DNA of 64,000 nt from Pectinatus cerevisiiphilus (GTDB taxonomy: Bacteria; Bacillota; Negativicutes; Selenomonadales; Selenomonadaceae). Positions 46,189 through 54,748 of the stretch are shown here, one piece after another. The translations under genes were made by a program, and so were the position numbers. The first letter of the stretch is position 1. Every line of letters begins with the position of its first letter. The notes under the pieces were generated by a model. The model did not search any database. It worked only from the letters and a program-made list of their open reading frames with translations, and was not told the origin of the DNA. Where the stretch lies: the NCBI RefSeq assembly GCF_004341685.1, contig NZ_SMAA01000008.1, forward strand, positions 1 through 64,000. The letters are read 5' to 3'.

Positions 46189-46202
46189 CCTTTAGAAAAG
46201 AT

Positions 46203-47684
46203 TTAGTACAGACCGGAAGGTTTTTCCGTCATGCTTATAAAGATGTTCTTGGTCTGGCTATAATTTTTGAGAATCATCTTATGTGTTTCTCTGCCAATAC
46301 CTGATTTCTTATAGCCGCCAAATGGTGCATGGGCAGGAAGGTTGTTGTAATCATTTACCCACATTCTTCCTGTTTCGACTGCACGTGCCACGCGGAAGGC
46401 TTTGTTGATATCTTTAGTCCAGACGGCACCGCCTAGTCCATATTGGCTTTCATTGGCAAGTGCTACAACTTCATCTTCAGTATGGAATTTTATGAAGCAT
46501 ACTACTGGGCCAAAAATTTCTTCGCGTGCTACGCGCATATCATTAGTTACATTACCAAGTATGGTAGGCTGCATATAGGCACCCTTTTCAAGCCCTGGTT
46601 GGTTGACTCTTTTACCACCGGTAACGACGGTAGCTCCTTCTTCCTTAGCTATATCAATGTAAGAAAGAATTTTCTTCAATTGGCGCTGACTAACCTGGCT
46701 GCCAAGCATAGTATCCTTTTCCCACGGAAGGCCAATTTTCACAGCTTCAAATTTTTCCTTAACTGCTGCTAAGAATTTATCATAAACTGTGTCTTGGACG
46801 AATACACGTGAACCTGCGCAGCAAACCTGGCCCTGATTGAAGAGAATGCCTAGGCATACGCCTTCCACTGCTTTATCCCATGGCATATCAGCAAAGAATA
46901 TATTAGCTGACTTTCCGCCTAGTTCAAGTGTAGCAGGAATTAATTTTTCGGCTGCTGCTTTGGCAATATCATAGCCAACTTCAGTGGAGCCGGTAAAAGC
47001 TAATTTTTTAATATCTGGATGCTGGATAATGTAATTACCAGTAGTTGAACCTTTCCCAGTTAAAACATTTAAGACACCAGCCGGTAAGAGGTCAGCATCA
47101 TTAATTAGTTTTGCCAGTTCTAATACACTAAGTGATGTTTCGCTGGAAGGTTTGAAAACAATGCAGTTTCCGGCAGCCAAAGCAGGTGCCAATTTCCATG
47201 CAGCCATCAAAAACGGAAAATTCCAAGGAACAATCTGCGCAACTACACCAAGCGGTTCATCCGTGACGATACTTAATGTGTTTTCATCTAAAAAAGTTGC
47301 TGTTCCTTCATCGGCTCTAAGTACTCCGGCAAAATAACGGAAATGGTCACTTGCTGCTGGAACGTCTATATTTAAGGTTTCACGGATAGGCTTGCCGTTA
47401 TCCATACTTTCAACCATGGCCAGGTTTTCTTTATTAGCATCTATTAAATCAGCAATTTTCAGCAAGATATTAGAACGCTGGGCAGGGCTGGTTTTTTTCC
47501 ATGCAGGAAAAGCCTTCCATGCAGCCTTTACAGCGGCATCAACGTCTTGCTTTGAAGCTTCTGCACAATTTGCGAGAAGTTCACCAGTAGCCGGTGATAC
47601 AGTTTCATAAGTTTTGTTATCTTGGGCGGCAACCCATTTACCACCAATCCATAATTTATAATTCTTATCAATGAGTTTATTCAT
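46203..47684 (-). CDS. NAD-dependent aldehyde dehydrogenase
   Basis: A 493-residue ALDH-superfamily enzyme of the acetaldehyde or betaine-aldehyde type. The nucleotide-binding and catalytic parts are clear: VPWNFPFLMAAWKLAPALAAGN, the general base in LELGGKSANI (about 268), the catalytic Cys in QGQVCCAGSRV (about 302) and EEIFGPVV. AGGAGGATAT precedes the ATG. It is transcribed divergently from a TetR regulator whose shared operators overlap its promoter, so the regulator probably represses it. Induction by an aldehyde or related compound is my inference. The exact substrate cannot be assigned from sequence. Confidence 0.93.
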   Translation of the reverse strand: MNKLIDKNYKLWIGGKWVAAQDNKTYETVSPATGELLANCAEASKQDVDAAVKAAWKAFPAWKKTSPAQRSNILLKIADLIDANKENLAMVESMDNGKPIRETLNIDVPAASDHFRYFAGVLRADEGTATFLDENTLSIVTDEPLGVVAQIVPWNFPFLMAAWKLAPALAAGNCIVFKPSSETSLSVLELAKLINDADLLPAGVLNVLTGKGSTTGNYIIQHPDIKKLAFTGSTEVGYDIAKAAAEKLIPATLELGGKSANIFFADMPWDKAVEGVCLGILFNQGQVCCAGSRVFVQDTVYDKFLAAVKEKFEAVKIGLPWEKDTMLGSQVSQRQLKKILSYIDIAKEEGATVVTGGKRVNQPGLEKGAYMQPTILGNVTNDMRVAREEIFGPVVCFIKFHTEDEVVALANESQYGLGGAVWTKDINKAFRVARAVETGRMWVNDYNNLPAHAPFGGYKKSGIGRETHKMILKNYSQTKNIFISMTEKPSGLY

Positions 47685-47717
47685 CTTATATCCTCCTTAA
47701 TTATATTGCTAAATTAC

Positions 47718-47781
47718 TGACAACGTGTCATTAATTAAAATATAGCAAATAATTGACATAGTGTCAACTATAAATTAAAAT
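47718..47781. promoter_or_regulatory. two TetR-type operators and overlapping divergent promoters
   Basis: Two palindromes of the form TGACA-N3-TGTCA lie at 47718-47730 and 47754-47766, their centres 36 bases apart. The second, flanked as TTGACATAGTGTCAA, supplies a -35 box on both strands. On the plus strand TTGACA (47753-47758), 17 bases and TAAAAT (47776-47781) face tetR. On the minus strand TTGACA (47767-47762), 17 bases and TATATT (47744-47739) face the aldehyde dehydrogenase. Binding at this operator would shut both promoters together. Confidence 0.85.
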
Positions 47782-47844
47782 TTACAATTAGAAATCTAAC
47801 ATGCGCTGCGGTATAATAAGAAACTATAGAAAGTAGGGGAAAAT

Positions 47845-48498
47845 ATGGATTTTCAAAGGGCACGCACTGAAGAGCAGATAACCCATCGGCAAAAAGAGAT
47901 TATCAATGCTTGTGACGCACTTTATGGTAAATCAAATTTTGATAGTGTAACAATTAAGGATATTTCTGAACTTACATCATTTACTAGATCTGCCATATAT
48001 AATTATTACAAAACCAAGGAAGAAATATTTTTAGATCTTATGCAGCAGGAATACATGGATTGGTATATTGAAGTAAAAGTAAAATTTGAGGATACTGAAT
48101 CGATGACTAAAGAAGAGTTTTGCCGATTTCTTACAGAATCTTTGGTAAAGCGTGAAAAAATGCTGCGGCTTTTATCAATTCATCTTACAGCCATAGAAAA
48201 TAATTGCCGTATCGAAAAATTAGTAGATTTCAAAAAAAATGCGGCGGTTGTATTTAAGATATTTTATATGGGCATTGATAAATTCTTTCCTGATACGCCC
48301 ATACGTGTAAAAAAAGCCTTTCGGTCGGAATTTTTTATCTATATTTTTGGGATATATCCATTTACCCATTTGAGTAAGAAACAGAAAACGGCCATGAAAG
48401 AAGCACATGTCATATTTAACACAATGAGTTTTAGAAGATTATGTTTTCATGGTATGTGTCTGTTAGCTGCCAATTTGGTGGAAAAAGAGCCTGAATAA
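47845..48498 (+). CDS. TetR-family transcriptional regulator
   Basis: A 217-residue repressor. The helix-turn-helix is at about residues 15-62 (IINACDALYGKSNFDSVTIKDISELTSFTRSAIYNYYKTKEEIF, split by turns), the TetR family signature. The remainder is a helical ligand and dimer domain with no recognised similarity. It lies divergently to the aldehyde dehydrogenase, with two TGACANNNTGTCA palindromes in the shared gap, so it probably represses both genes. GTAGGGG precedes the ATG. The inducer is unknown, plausibly the substrate aldehyde or a related metabolite. Confidence 0.9.
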   Translation: MDFQRARTEEQITHRQKEIINACDALYGKSNFDSVTIKDISELTSFTRSAIYNYYKTKEEIFLDLMQQEYMDWYIEVKVKFEDTESMTKEEFCRFLTESLVKREKMLRLLSIHLTAIENNCRIEKLVDFKKNAAVVFKIFYMGIDKFFPDTPIRVKKAFRSEFFIYIFGIYPFTHLSKKQKTAMKEAHVIFNTMSFRRLCFHGMCLLAANLVEKEPE

Positions 48499-48522
48499 TA
48501 TGTGGGCGTTTTGTTACTATTG

Positions 48523-48661
48523 ATCATATTGAGAAAAAAATATTGATTTCTGTCTCAATATGATATAAAATAAAGATGCTTTAAATAAAGCTGCTACAAA
48601 AAAATAATCGGCAACGATGCCATAACTAAAATAGATATTTTAGTTATGGCATTTTTATTTT
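48523..48661 (+). promoter_or_regulatory. promoter with GTCTCA operator, then GGCAANGRNGCC leader-terminator (copy 1 of 3)
   Basis: TTGATT at 48543-48548, a 17-base spacer and TAAAAT at 48566-48571. GTCTCA (48552-48557) starts 4 bases after the -35 box and is part of a perfect 12-bp inverted repeat, ATCATATTGAGA (48523-48534) with TCTCAATATGAT (48553-48564). The leader carries GGCAACGATGCC (48610-48621), whose right half merges with the left arm of a perfect 16-bp stem (48617-48632 with 48637-48652) followed by T-rich DNA. The design matches copies at 54749 and 62589. Confidence 0.75.
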
Positions 48662-48706
48662 TTATTTAAAGCTAATTTAACCATATTTAGATTGAGGGGG
48701 AGCAAA

Positions 48707-50095
48707 ATGGTTGTAATATGGGGAATCTTTATTTTTTATATGATAGCAAACTTAGCTATTGGATTTTATAGTCGATCAAAGATCAGTAATAGTACTGATT
48801 ATTTATTGGCTGGAAGGAGGATAGGCTTAGTGATGACTGCCGGAACTTTAGCCGCTACAGAAATAGGCGGGGGCAGTACTGTGGGAGTAGCAGCAAAAGC
48901 TTATGGAAGTTGGGGCCTTTCTGCTGGATGGTATGTGACAGCAGCAGGATTGGGGATAATTCTAGTCTCTTTTATTGCTCCCAAGTTAAGAAGGGCAATG
49001 GCTACGACAATGCCCGAAATTATAGGACGTAGATTTGGCGTGTCCAGTTATGTGATTACATCGTTGCTTTCTCTTTTAGCTAATATAGCATTGGCGGGAG
49101 TGCAGATTACGGCATCTGCTACAATAATTAGTGTTTTGACAGGGCTTTCACAAAACGTTGGTATTTTAATTTCAGGTATTATATTAGTCCTGTACACTAC
49201 AGTAGGCGGTATGTGGAGTGTTACACTAACAGATATTATTCATTTTTTAGTATTGATTATAGGTTTTGCTTTAGCTGTTCCTTTTGCTATACATAGCGCT
49301 GGAGGATGGACTTATGTTGTTAGTCAGTTACCACCAGAACAGCTTGGTTTTACTAAAGTTGGTTGGAAAACTATTGTTGGATTAGTTGTAATGTATTTTA
49401 TGACTTTTTCCACAGGACAGGAAGCGGTACAGCGATATTATGCTGCTAAAGATGAAAAAACAGCTGTTTGGGGTTCAGTGCTATGTGGCGGGCTTATGGC
49501 ATTATACTCCTTTGTTCCAGCAATTCTCGGTCTAGTGGCATTAGCAGTATACCCACAAATAAATCCTAATGATGCAATAGCAACAGTATCTATTAATCTG
49601 ACTCCAGCGCTAATAGCCGGATTAGTTATGGCTGCGGTGATCTCTGCAACGCTTTCAGCAGGTTCGGGCGATTTATTGGGAGCCGCTACTGTGTTTACTA
49701 AAGACATATGGCAACGATATATACATAAAAATATGACAGATGGAGAAATTGTTAAGTTTAGTAAGAGTACTGTATTTATTTTTGGTATTATAGCCATTGG
49801 TATTTCTCTATATAGTAAACAAATAATACCAATGCTGGTATTTGCTTTTACTATGCGTTCTACAGGTCCATTTGCTGCATTTGTATTTGGTTTAAATTGG
49901 AGAGGAGCAACTCCTTATGCAGGAATATTTTCAATAATATTTGGAACTATAGCAGGTTTATATTGGCAATATATAAATGAGCCTTATGGAATAATGGCTA
50001 TTATTTTAGGTTCATTAGTGAGTTGCGTGACATTCATTATTGTCGTAGCTATAGAAAAATTACTTCATCATGAACCGGCTCCACCGGCACTTTGA
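48707..50095 (+). CDS. sodium:solute symporter (SSS family)
   Basis: A 462-residue transporter with about 13 membrane helices. GGGSTVGVAAKAYGSWGLSAGWY (helices 2-3) and TVGGMWSVTLTDIIHFLVLI are typical of the solute:sodium symporter family. The start at 48707 follows the GAGGGGG ribosome-binding site; a TTG inside it is in frame but unlikely. The substrate is not certain: the family carries sugars, proline, pantothenate, acetate and others. Its promoter and leader share operator and attenuator sequences with the purine genes at 54.7 and 62.6 kb, so a purine-derived or related nitrogen compound is a working guess. No gene follows it closely. Confidence 0.85.
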   Translation: MVVIWGIFIFYMIANLAIGFYSRSKISNSTDYLLAGRRIGLVMTAGTLAATEIGGGSTVGVAAKAYGSWGLSAGWYVTAAGLGIILVSFIAPKLRRAMATTMPEIIGRRFGVSSYVITSLLSLLANIALAGVQITASATIISVLTGLSQNVGILISGIILVLYTTVGGMWSVTLTDIIHFLVLIIGFALAVPFAIHSAGGWTYVVSQLPPEQLGFTKVGWKTIVGLVVMYFMTFSTGQEAVQRYYAAKDEKTAVWGSVLCGGLMALYSFVPAILGLVALAVYPQINPNDAIATVSINLTPALIAGLVMAAVISATLSAGSGDLLGAATVFTKDIWQRYIHKNMTDGEIVKFSKSTVFIFGIIAIGISLYSKQIIPMLVFAFTMRSTGPFAAFVFGLNWRGATPYAGIFSIIFGTIAGLYWQYINEPYGIMAIILGSLVSCVTFIIVVAIEKLLHHEPAPPAL

Positions 50096-50116
50096 TATTT
50101 TGGAAAATAATGTAAA

Positions 50117-50157
50117 AAATTGCTGCTTGGTTGATGTTATTTGCCAAGCAGCAATTT
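50117..50157. terminator. bidirectional terminator
   Basis: A perfect 14-bp stem (50117-50130 with 50144-50157). The T-run is strong on the minus strand, fitting its old role as the terminator of a dhaL gene whose remnant lies just to the right. It also closes the symporter gene. Confidence 0.85.
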
Positions 50158-50191
50158 AAATTAAAAGACATATTGAATTTTATAATGAGGT

Positions 50192-50340
50192 TTAACTTAA
50201 AGGAAATGTTTTAGCTATACCGCGAAAAATATACATTACAGCTGTTGCACCTGGATCTTGTTGATCAATTGATTTTTCATTATAATAGGCAGCACGACCA
50301 TGGACTGATTGAAGGTTTTTGGTATGCGAAATTCCGTAGT
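50192..50340 (-). pseudogene. C-terminal remnant of a second dhaL gene
   Basis: The minus strand translates to GISHTKNLQSVHGRAAYYNE followed by KSIDQQDPGATAV and a short end to a stop at 50192. It aligns with the C-terminal part of DhaL (RASYLGERSIGHQDPGA in the intact copy), including the KSI-x3-DPGA signature. Going upstream, similarity ends near 50335, exactly where the plus-strand regulator remnant begins. The expected terminator lies downstream at 50117. The first 160 residues of DhaL are missing. It is therefore a degraded relic of a second dihydroxyacetone kinase operon, not a working gene. The N-terminal residues of the plus-strand ORF through here are only its antisense. Confidence 0.8.
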
Positions 50341-51225
50341 ATGGCCATTTCCATTAATCGTAATAAAGGGATACTTTTGCTTGTGGATATGGGTTCGTTA
50401 TATGAATTTGGGAAACGGTTGCAACAAGAAATAGGGATATTAACTAGAGTTATTGATAATATTTCTACACCATTAGCCATTGAATTGTTGCGGAAAGTAC
50501 TTTATAAAACCAATGATCTTGATTCTATATATCAATTTACTATGATGGCAAACGAAACATATCCTAAAAAGAAAATAGCTGTTCTTTCTTTATGTATGAC
50601 TGGTAAAGGAACGGGGAAGGTAGCCTATGCTGTAATAAAGAATATTTTACCTAAGGAGTATAATGAAAAAATAGATATTGTTGTTACAAATTATTTTGAT
50701 ATAAAGGGCAATTATCATGAATTACAAAAATATAATAAATTTGTTGCTGTAGTCGGCAATGTTGATCCCCAACTTGATATTCCCTATTTTCCTATTGGAC
50801 AATTAATGGATGGTAATTGTCAAAAAAAATTTTTTAAGCTTATTGATGCAGAATATAACAATAATAATAAAGATAAACTATCATTAGATATTTATGAAAA
50901 AGCACGTCTTTTATTGGAGCAATATGTCAGATATCTTAATCCTAAAATGGCTATAAAGGACATAAAAAAATTTATGATACGTATTAATTATCCGATAGAG
51001 TCGGAGGAGAAAAAACTAAATCTTATTGTGCATATGGGATGTATGCTGGATCGTTGTATACATCAAGATTCAATTTATTTTGATAACATACGGACATATA
51101 TTCATGAACATATAACACTTTTTAAAATGATACGTGAGGCAGTTGATGTTTTAGCACAAAATTATGATACAAAAATAAATGATGATGAGGTATGCTATAT
51201 AATTAAGATATTGGAGACAAATTAG
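50341..51225 (+). pseudogene. 3' half of a LevR-type PRD regulator
   Basis: The ORF starting TTG 50245 has no ribosome-binding site, and its first 30 residues are antisense to the dhaL relic. True similarity begins at about 50341 with NKGILLLVDMGSLYEFGKRL, the end of the EIIA-Man-like domain of LevR-type, sigma-54-activating regulators. It continues with the EIIB-like segment (AVLSLCMTGKGTGK) and a PRD (LNLIVHMGCMLDRCIH) with its regulatory His. The DNA-binding helix and ATPase domain are gone, so it cannot act as a classical activator. The left edge is the breakpoint with the dhaL relic; both may descend from one lost dha locus with its regulator. Confidence 0.75.
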
Positions 51226-51279
51226 ATATAGTAGTTCAGTTATGTTATGAGTGTTATAGATAGGATGCGGTTAAGGATA

Positions 51280-53100
51280 ATGAATGAACTTATAGAGCAA
51301 AAACTGCAACAACTGCCTAAAAATCCCGGCGTATATATCATGAAAGATGCAAATAAGAGGATAATATACGTGGGCAAGGCAATCATCCTGAAAAATAGGG
51401 TACGGCAGTATTTTCAGAGCAATAAAAATCACTCGGCTAAGGTCATTTCGATGGTGAAGAGAATAGCTGATTTTGAAACGATAATAACGGGTTCTGAAAT
51501 TGAAGCATTGATTTTAGAATGCAATCTTATAAAAAAGCATCACCCGCGATACAATATAAGTTTACGTGATGATAAGACATATCCTTATTTGAAAGTTACA
51601 CTCGCTGAAGATTTCCCGAGGGTTTTGATTACAAGACGCGTAAAAAAGGATGGTTCACGTTATTTTGGGCCGTATACAAATGTTGGGGCTGTTAAGGAAA
51701 GCTTAAAATTATTGCGCAGATCTTTTCCTCTGCGCACATGCAAAAATATGAATGTAGACAGGCCGTGTCTGGAATACCATATAAAAAGGTGTTTTGCGCC
51801 TTGTGTTGGTAAAATCGGTAAAAAAGCATATGGCGAAATGGTCAATTCTGTAGTTTTATTTTTGGATGGCAAAAATGATATTTTAGAAAAGGCCTTGCAG
51901 CAACAAATGGAAAAAGCAGCGGCAAATCTCCAGTTTGAAATGGCGGCTTCATTGCGTGACCAGCTGGCCGCTGTCAGGAAAACAATTGAAAAGCAAAAAA
52001 TCATGACTGGCGAAGGTGACCAAGATGCCATTGGCATGGCGCGTTCGATCTGCGGAGCATGTATGCAGGTTTTTTATATTCGGAATGGCAAAATGATAGG
52101 ACGCAGTCATTTTATTCTTAAAAATAGTGAAGAGGAAACAGATGAGGCAGTCCTTACAGCTTTTTTACAGCAATATTACAATCAAGCCTCTTCGCTACCA
52201 AAAGAAGTTTTATTGCCCTGCCAAGTGGAAAATCAACTGCTGTTGGAAGATTGGCTGACAAAAGAGCGCGGTTCAAAGGTAGAAGTTATTGTTCCTCAGC
52301 GGGGACTGAAAAAAGATATAATAAAGATGGCTGAGGAAAATGCAGAAAAATATCTTAAAGATGAAGAAGAAAGAATTTTACATGAAAATGCCCAGACAAT
52401 TGGTGCTGTTGAAGATTTGGGAAAATATCTCCGTTTGCCACATTTGCCGAGGCGGATGGAATGCTTTGATATATCACATATACAAGGTTCGGAAACAGTG
52501 GCATCAATGGTGGTTTTTGAAAATGGTGAAGCTAAAAAATCTGACTACAGGCGTTTTAAGATAAAGTCGACAGAAGGAAAGCCAGATGATTTTATGTCTA
52601 TGCGTGAGGTCACGAAACGCCGCTATGAAAAACTTGCTGAAAATGAAATGCCGGATTTAATAATAATTGACGGTGGTAAAGGACAGCTCAGTTCAGCCCT
52701 GGAGATAATAAGGGGGGCGGGGCATTTGACGGTACCGGTAGTGGGACTTGCCAAACAATTTGAATATATTTTTACAGAAGGAGAAAGTGAGCCGGTGATT
52801 TTGCCACGACATAGTGAGGCACTTTATTTGGTACAGAGAATACGTGATGAAGCGCATCGCTTTGCGATTACGTACCATCGTAAATTACGCGGCAAACGCA
52901 ATCTGGTTTCCATTTTGGATCATATTAATGGTATCGGGCCGAAGCGGCGAAAGATTCTATGGGATCATTTTGGTAAGCTTGATAAGATAAAGGCCGCTTC
53001 CGTTGAAGAGATGGCATCTGTAAAGGGAATGACTAAAGCAGCAGCGCAGGCAGTGTATAATTTCTTCGCAGCGCAAGAATCATTTGTGCATAAGGAGTAA
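51280..53100 (+). CDS. uvrC: excinuclease ABC subunit C
   Basis: A 606-residue nucleotide-excision repair nuclease that makes the incisions on both sides of a UvrB-bound lesion. Residues 8-95 are the GIY-YIG nuclease (LPKNPGVYIMKD, IIYVGKAIILKNRVRQYF). The UVR motif is near 200-230 (LEKALQQQMEKAAANLQFEMAASLRDQL, in pieces), the RNase H-like nuclease follows (FDISHIQG, IIDGGKGQLSSALEI), and tandem helix-hairpin-helix motifs end it (ILDHINGIGPKRRKILWDHFG). The ATG at 51280, preceded by AAGGA, matches the usual N-terminus; two upstream starts would extend it. It is full-length. Confidence 0.95.
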   Translation: MNELIEQKLQQLPKNPGVYIMKDANKRIIYVGKAIILKNRVRQYFQSNKNHSAKVISMVKRIADFETIITGSEIEALILECNLIKKHHPRYNISLRDDKTYPYLKVTLAEDFPRVLITRRVKKDGSRYFGPYTNVGAVKESLKLLRRSFPLRTCKNMNVDRPCLEYHIKRCFAPCVGKIGKKAYGEMVNSVVLFLDGKNDILEKALQQQMEKAAANLQFEMAASLRDQLAAVRKTIEKQKIMTGEGDQDAIGMARSICGACMQVFYIRNGKMIGRSHFILKNSEEETDEAVLTAFLQQYYNQASSLPKEVLLPCQVENQLLLEDWLTKERGSKVEVIVPQRGLKKDIIKMAEENAEKYLKDEEERILHENAQTIGAVEDLGKYLRLPHLPRRMECFDISHIQGSETVASMVVFENGEAKKSDYRRFKIKSTEGKPDDFMSMREVTKRRYEKLAENEMPDLIIIDGGKGQLSSALEIIRGAGHLTVPVVGLAKQFEYIFTEGESEPVILPRHSEALYLVQRIRDEAHRFAITYHRKLRGKRNLVSILDHINGIGPKRRKILWDHFGKLDKIKAASVEEMASVKGMTKAAAQAVYNFFAAQESFVHKE

Positions 53101-53205
53101 TTGATAACTGGTAAAAAAGGGCACTACTGTTGTGTTTATTTGTAAATTGCTTTACAATAAATATATTATATAGGTTGATTCATTATTTACGAAAGGTGTC
53201 AAAAA

Positions 53206-54075
53206 ATGAAATTTGTTGATTTGCATGTTCATTCTACTATGTCAGATGGAACGTATACACCGCGAGGTATAATCCAGTTAGCAAAAGAACGTGGGATAAC
53301 AGCACTTACGCTGTCTGACCATGATACTATAGATGGTATTGACGAAGCTGAAGAAGAAGCCCAGCGACTGGGCGTGGAATTTATTCCGGGAATGGAAGTT
53401 TCTGTAGACTATAAGCAAAGAAAGCTGCACGTTGTTGCATTGGGTTTTGATAGAACACATCCTGCCTTTAAGAAGATTTACAAAAGTATACGTGATAATA
53501 AAGAAGATAAAATGGAGCGGGTAATTGAACGTATACGGGAAAAAGGGGTAGACATAAGCCTGGCAAAAGTAAAACCTTTTGTATATGGTAAAAAATTGGA
53601 ACGTTATGCTATAATGCGGTATCTGACAACATTGCATTTGACAGATACGATACAAATGCTATGGGACACATATTTGAATCCAACGATACAGGAATTGGGT
53701 TTAGATAAAAATGTGGAAGTAACCGAATTAGCTGAAGGCATTCATGGGGCGGGGGGAGTAATCTCACTTGCTCATTTTCATAAATTAATAGGGCTCAAAG
53801 GAATGTCTCGTGCAGAACAAGAAAAAACTATTGCTGAACTTCATAAATTAGGTCTTGATGGTATGGAAAAGTATTATACGAATTATAGTGAGGACGATAA
53901 AGCCTTTGCCGCGTCTATGATAGAAAAGTATGGTTTATTGCCAACAGGCGGCAGTGATTTTCATGGACAGAACCGCATAGGCGTAGAATTGGGAACGGGG
54001 ACAAATAATAATCTTTGTATTCCTTATAGTATATATGAAAATGTATTGAAGCATTGTGGCAAAAGAGTTGTTTAA
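53206..54075 (+). CDS. PHP-domain phosphoesterase (RNase AM/YciV-like)
   Basis: A 289-residue protein of the polymerase and histidinol phosphatase fold. The metal-binding motifs are DLHVHSTMSDGT (residues 5-16), LSDHDTIDG (about 37), SLAHFHK and TGGSDFHGQNR (about 247). It resembles the TrpH/YciV group, known to hydrolyse 3',5'-nucleotide bisphosphates (pAp) or trim RNA 5' ends. AAAGGTGTC precedes the ATG. It lies between uvrC and the GAF regulator, 26 bases from the latter, but no functional link is clear. Confidence 0.87.
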   Translation: MKFVDLHVHSTMSDGTYTPRGIIQLAKERGITALTLSDHDTIDGIDEAEEEAQRLGVEFIPGMEVSVDYKQRKLHVVALGFDRTHPAFKKIYKSIRDNKEDKMERVIERIREKGVDISLAKVKPFVYGKKLERYAIMRYLTTLHLTDTIQMLWDTYLNPTIQELGLDKNVEVTELAEGIHGAGGVISLAHFHKLIGLKGMSRAEQEKTIAELHKLGLDGMEKYYTNYSEDDKAFAASMIEKYGLLPTGGSDFHGQNRIGVELGTGTNNNLCIPYSIYENVLKHCGKRVV

Positions 54076-54101
54076 TATTATGTATTTTGAGGTTGATACC
54101 C

Positions 54102-54734
54102 ATGGAGAGTTTATTGCAGCAGATACGGCCAGTTGTACAAAAGACAGCACAGGCTATAGCAGGAGTAATCGGACTTGAAGTTGAAGTCGCGGATAAAAAC
54201 TTTATACGTATTGCCGGTACGGGAAAATACAGCGAAAACTGTGGTGAATTAATGAATGCAGGTTTCGTGTATAATCATGTATTGAAAACGGGAAAAATGA
54301 TAATGATAGAACATCCTGGCTTTCATATATTGTGCCAGCCTTGTCCCAATTACCAGAATTGTCCCGAATTCACTGAGCTTGCCGCCCCAATAATTTTTAA
54401 CGGAGAAACTGTTGGTGTAATTGGCTTGGTTAGTTTTGATGAAAAACAAACAAAGCACTTTATGGAGAATAAACCATGGATGGTACAATTTATCGGCAAA
54501 ATGGCTGAACTTATTGTTAGCAATATTGCTGAAGTTGCAGCAGAAGAAGAAAGCGCTGATAAAGATAAAGAATACAGTGAGCTTAATTTGGATGATTTAG
54601 AAAGGCGCACTATAAAAAAAGCTTTGGAAGAAGTGGCCGGTGAAGTTCGCAAAGCAGAAAAAGCCGCAAAAATGCTTGGCATAAGCAGGGCTACTTCATA
54701 TAGAAAAATACAAGAATATAATTTGATGGACTGA
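54102..54734 (+). CDS. GAF-domain regulator with Fis-type helix-turn-helix, lacking a sigma-54 ATPase domain
   Basis: A 210-residue protein. Residues about 10-150 are a GAF/PAS-like sensor, with cysteines in YSENCGE and a CxxCx5C pattern (CQPCPNYQNC), then ELAAPIIFNGETVGVIGLVSF, as found in clostridial sigma-54 activators of amino acid and purine catabolism. The C-terminal 45 residues (LERRTIKKALEEVAGE, AAKMLGISRATSYRKIQEY) are the Fis-type HTH_8 that ends such activators. The central AAA+ domain is absent, so it cannot open sigma-54 promoters and may instead be a repressor. GAGGTTG precedes ATG 54102. It lies just upstream of the ygeX operon promoter and could be its regulator. Confidence 0.8.
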   Translation: MESLLQQIRPVVQKTAQAIAGVIGLEVEVADKNFIRIAGTGKYSENCGELMNAGFVYNHVLKTGKMIMIEHPGFHILCQPCPNYQNCPEFTELAAPIIFNGETVGVIGLVSFDEKQTKHFMENKPWMVQFIGKMAELIVSNIAEVAAEEESADKDKEYSELNLDDLERRTIKKALEEVAGEVRKAEKAAKMLGISRATSYRKIQEYNLMD

Positions 54735-54748
54735 AAGCAAACTGCGTA

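Noticed and set aside
50117-50157. Terminator solely of the SSS symporter
   Set aside because: The T-run is stronger on the minus strand and fits the old dhaL gene, so it is listed as bidirectional.
50245-50340. N-terminal 30 residues of the plus-strand ORF as part of a functional regulator
   Set aside because: They are the antisense of a dhaL remnant, so the start codon is accidental.
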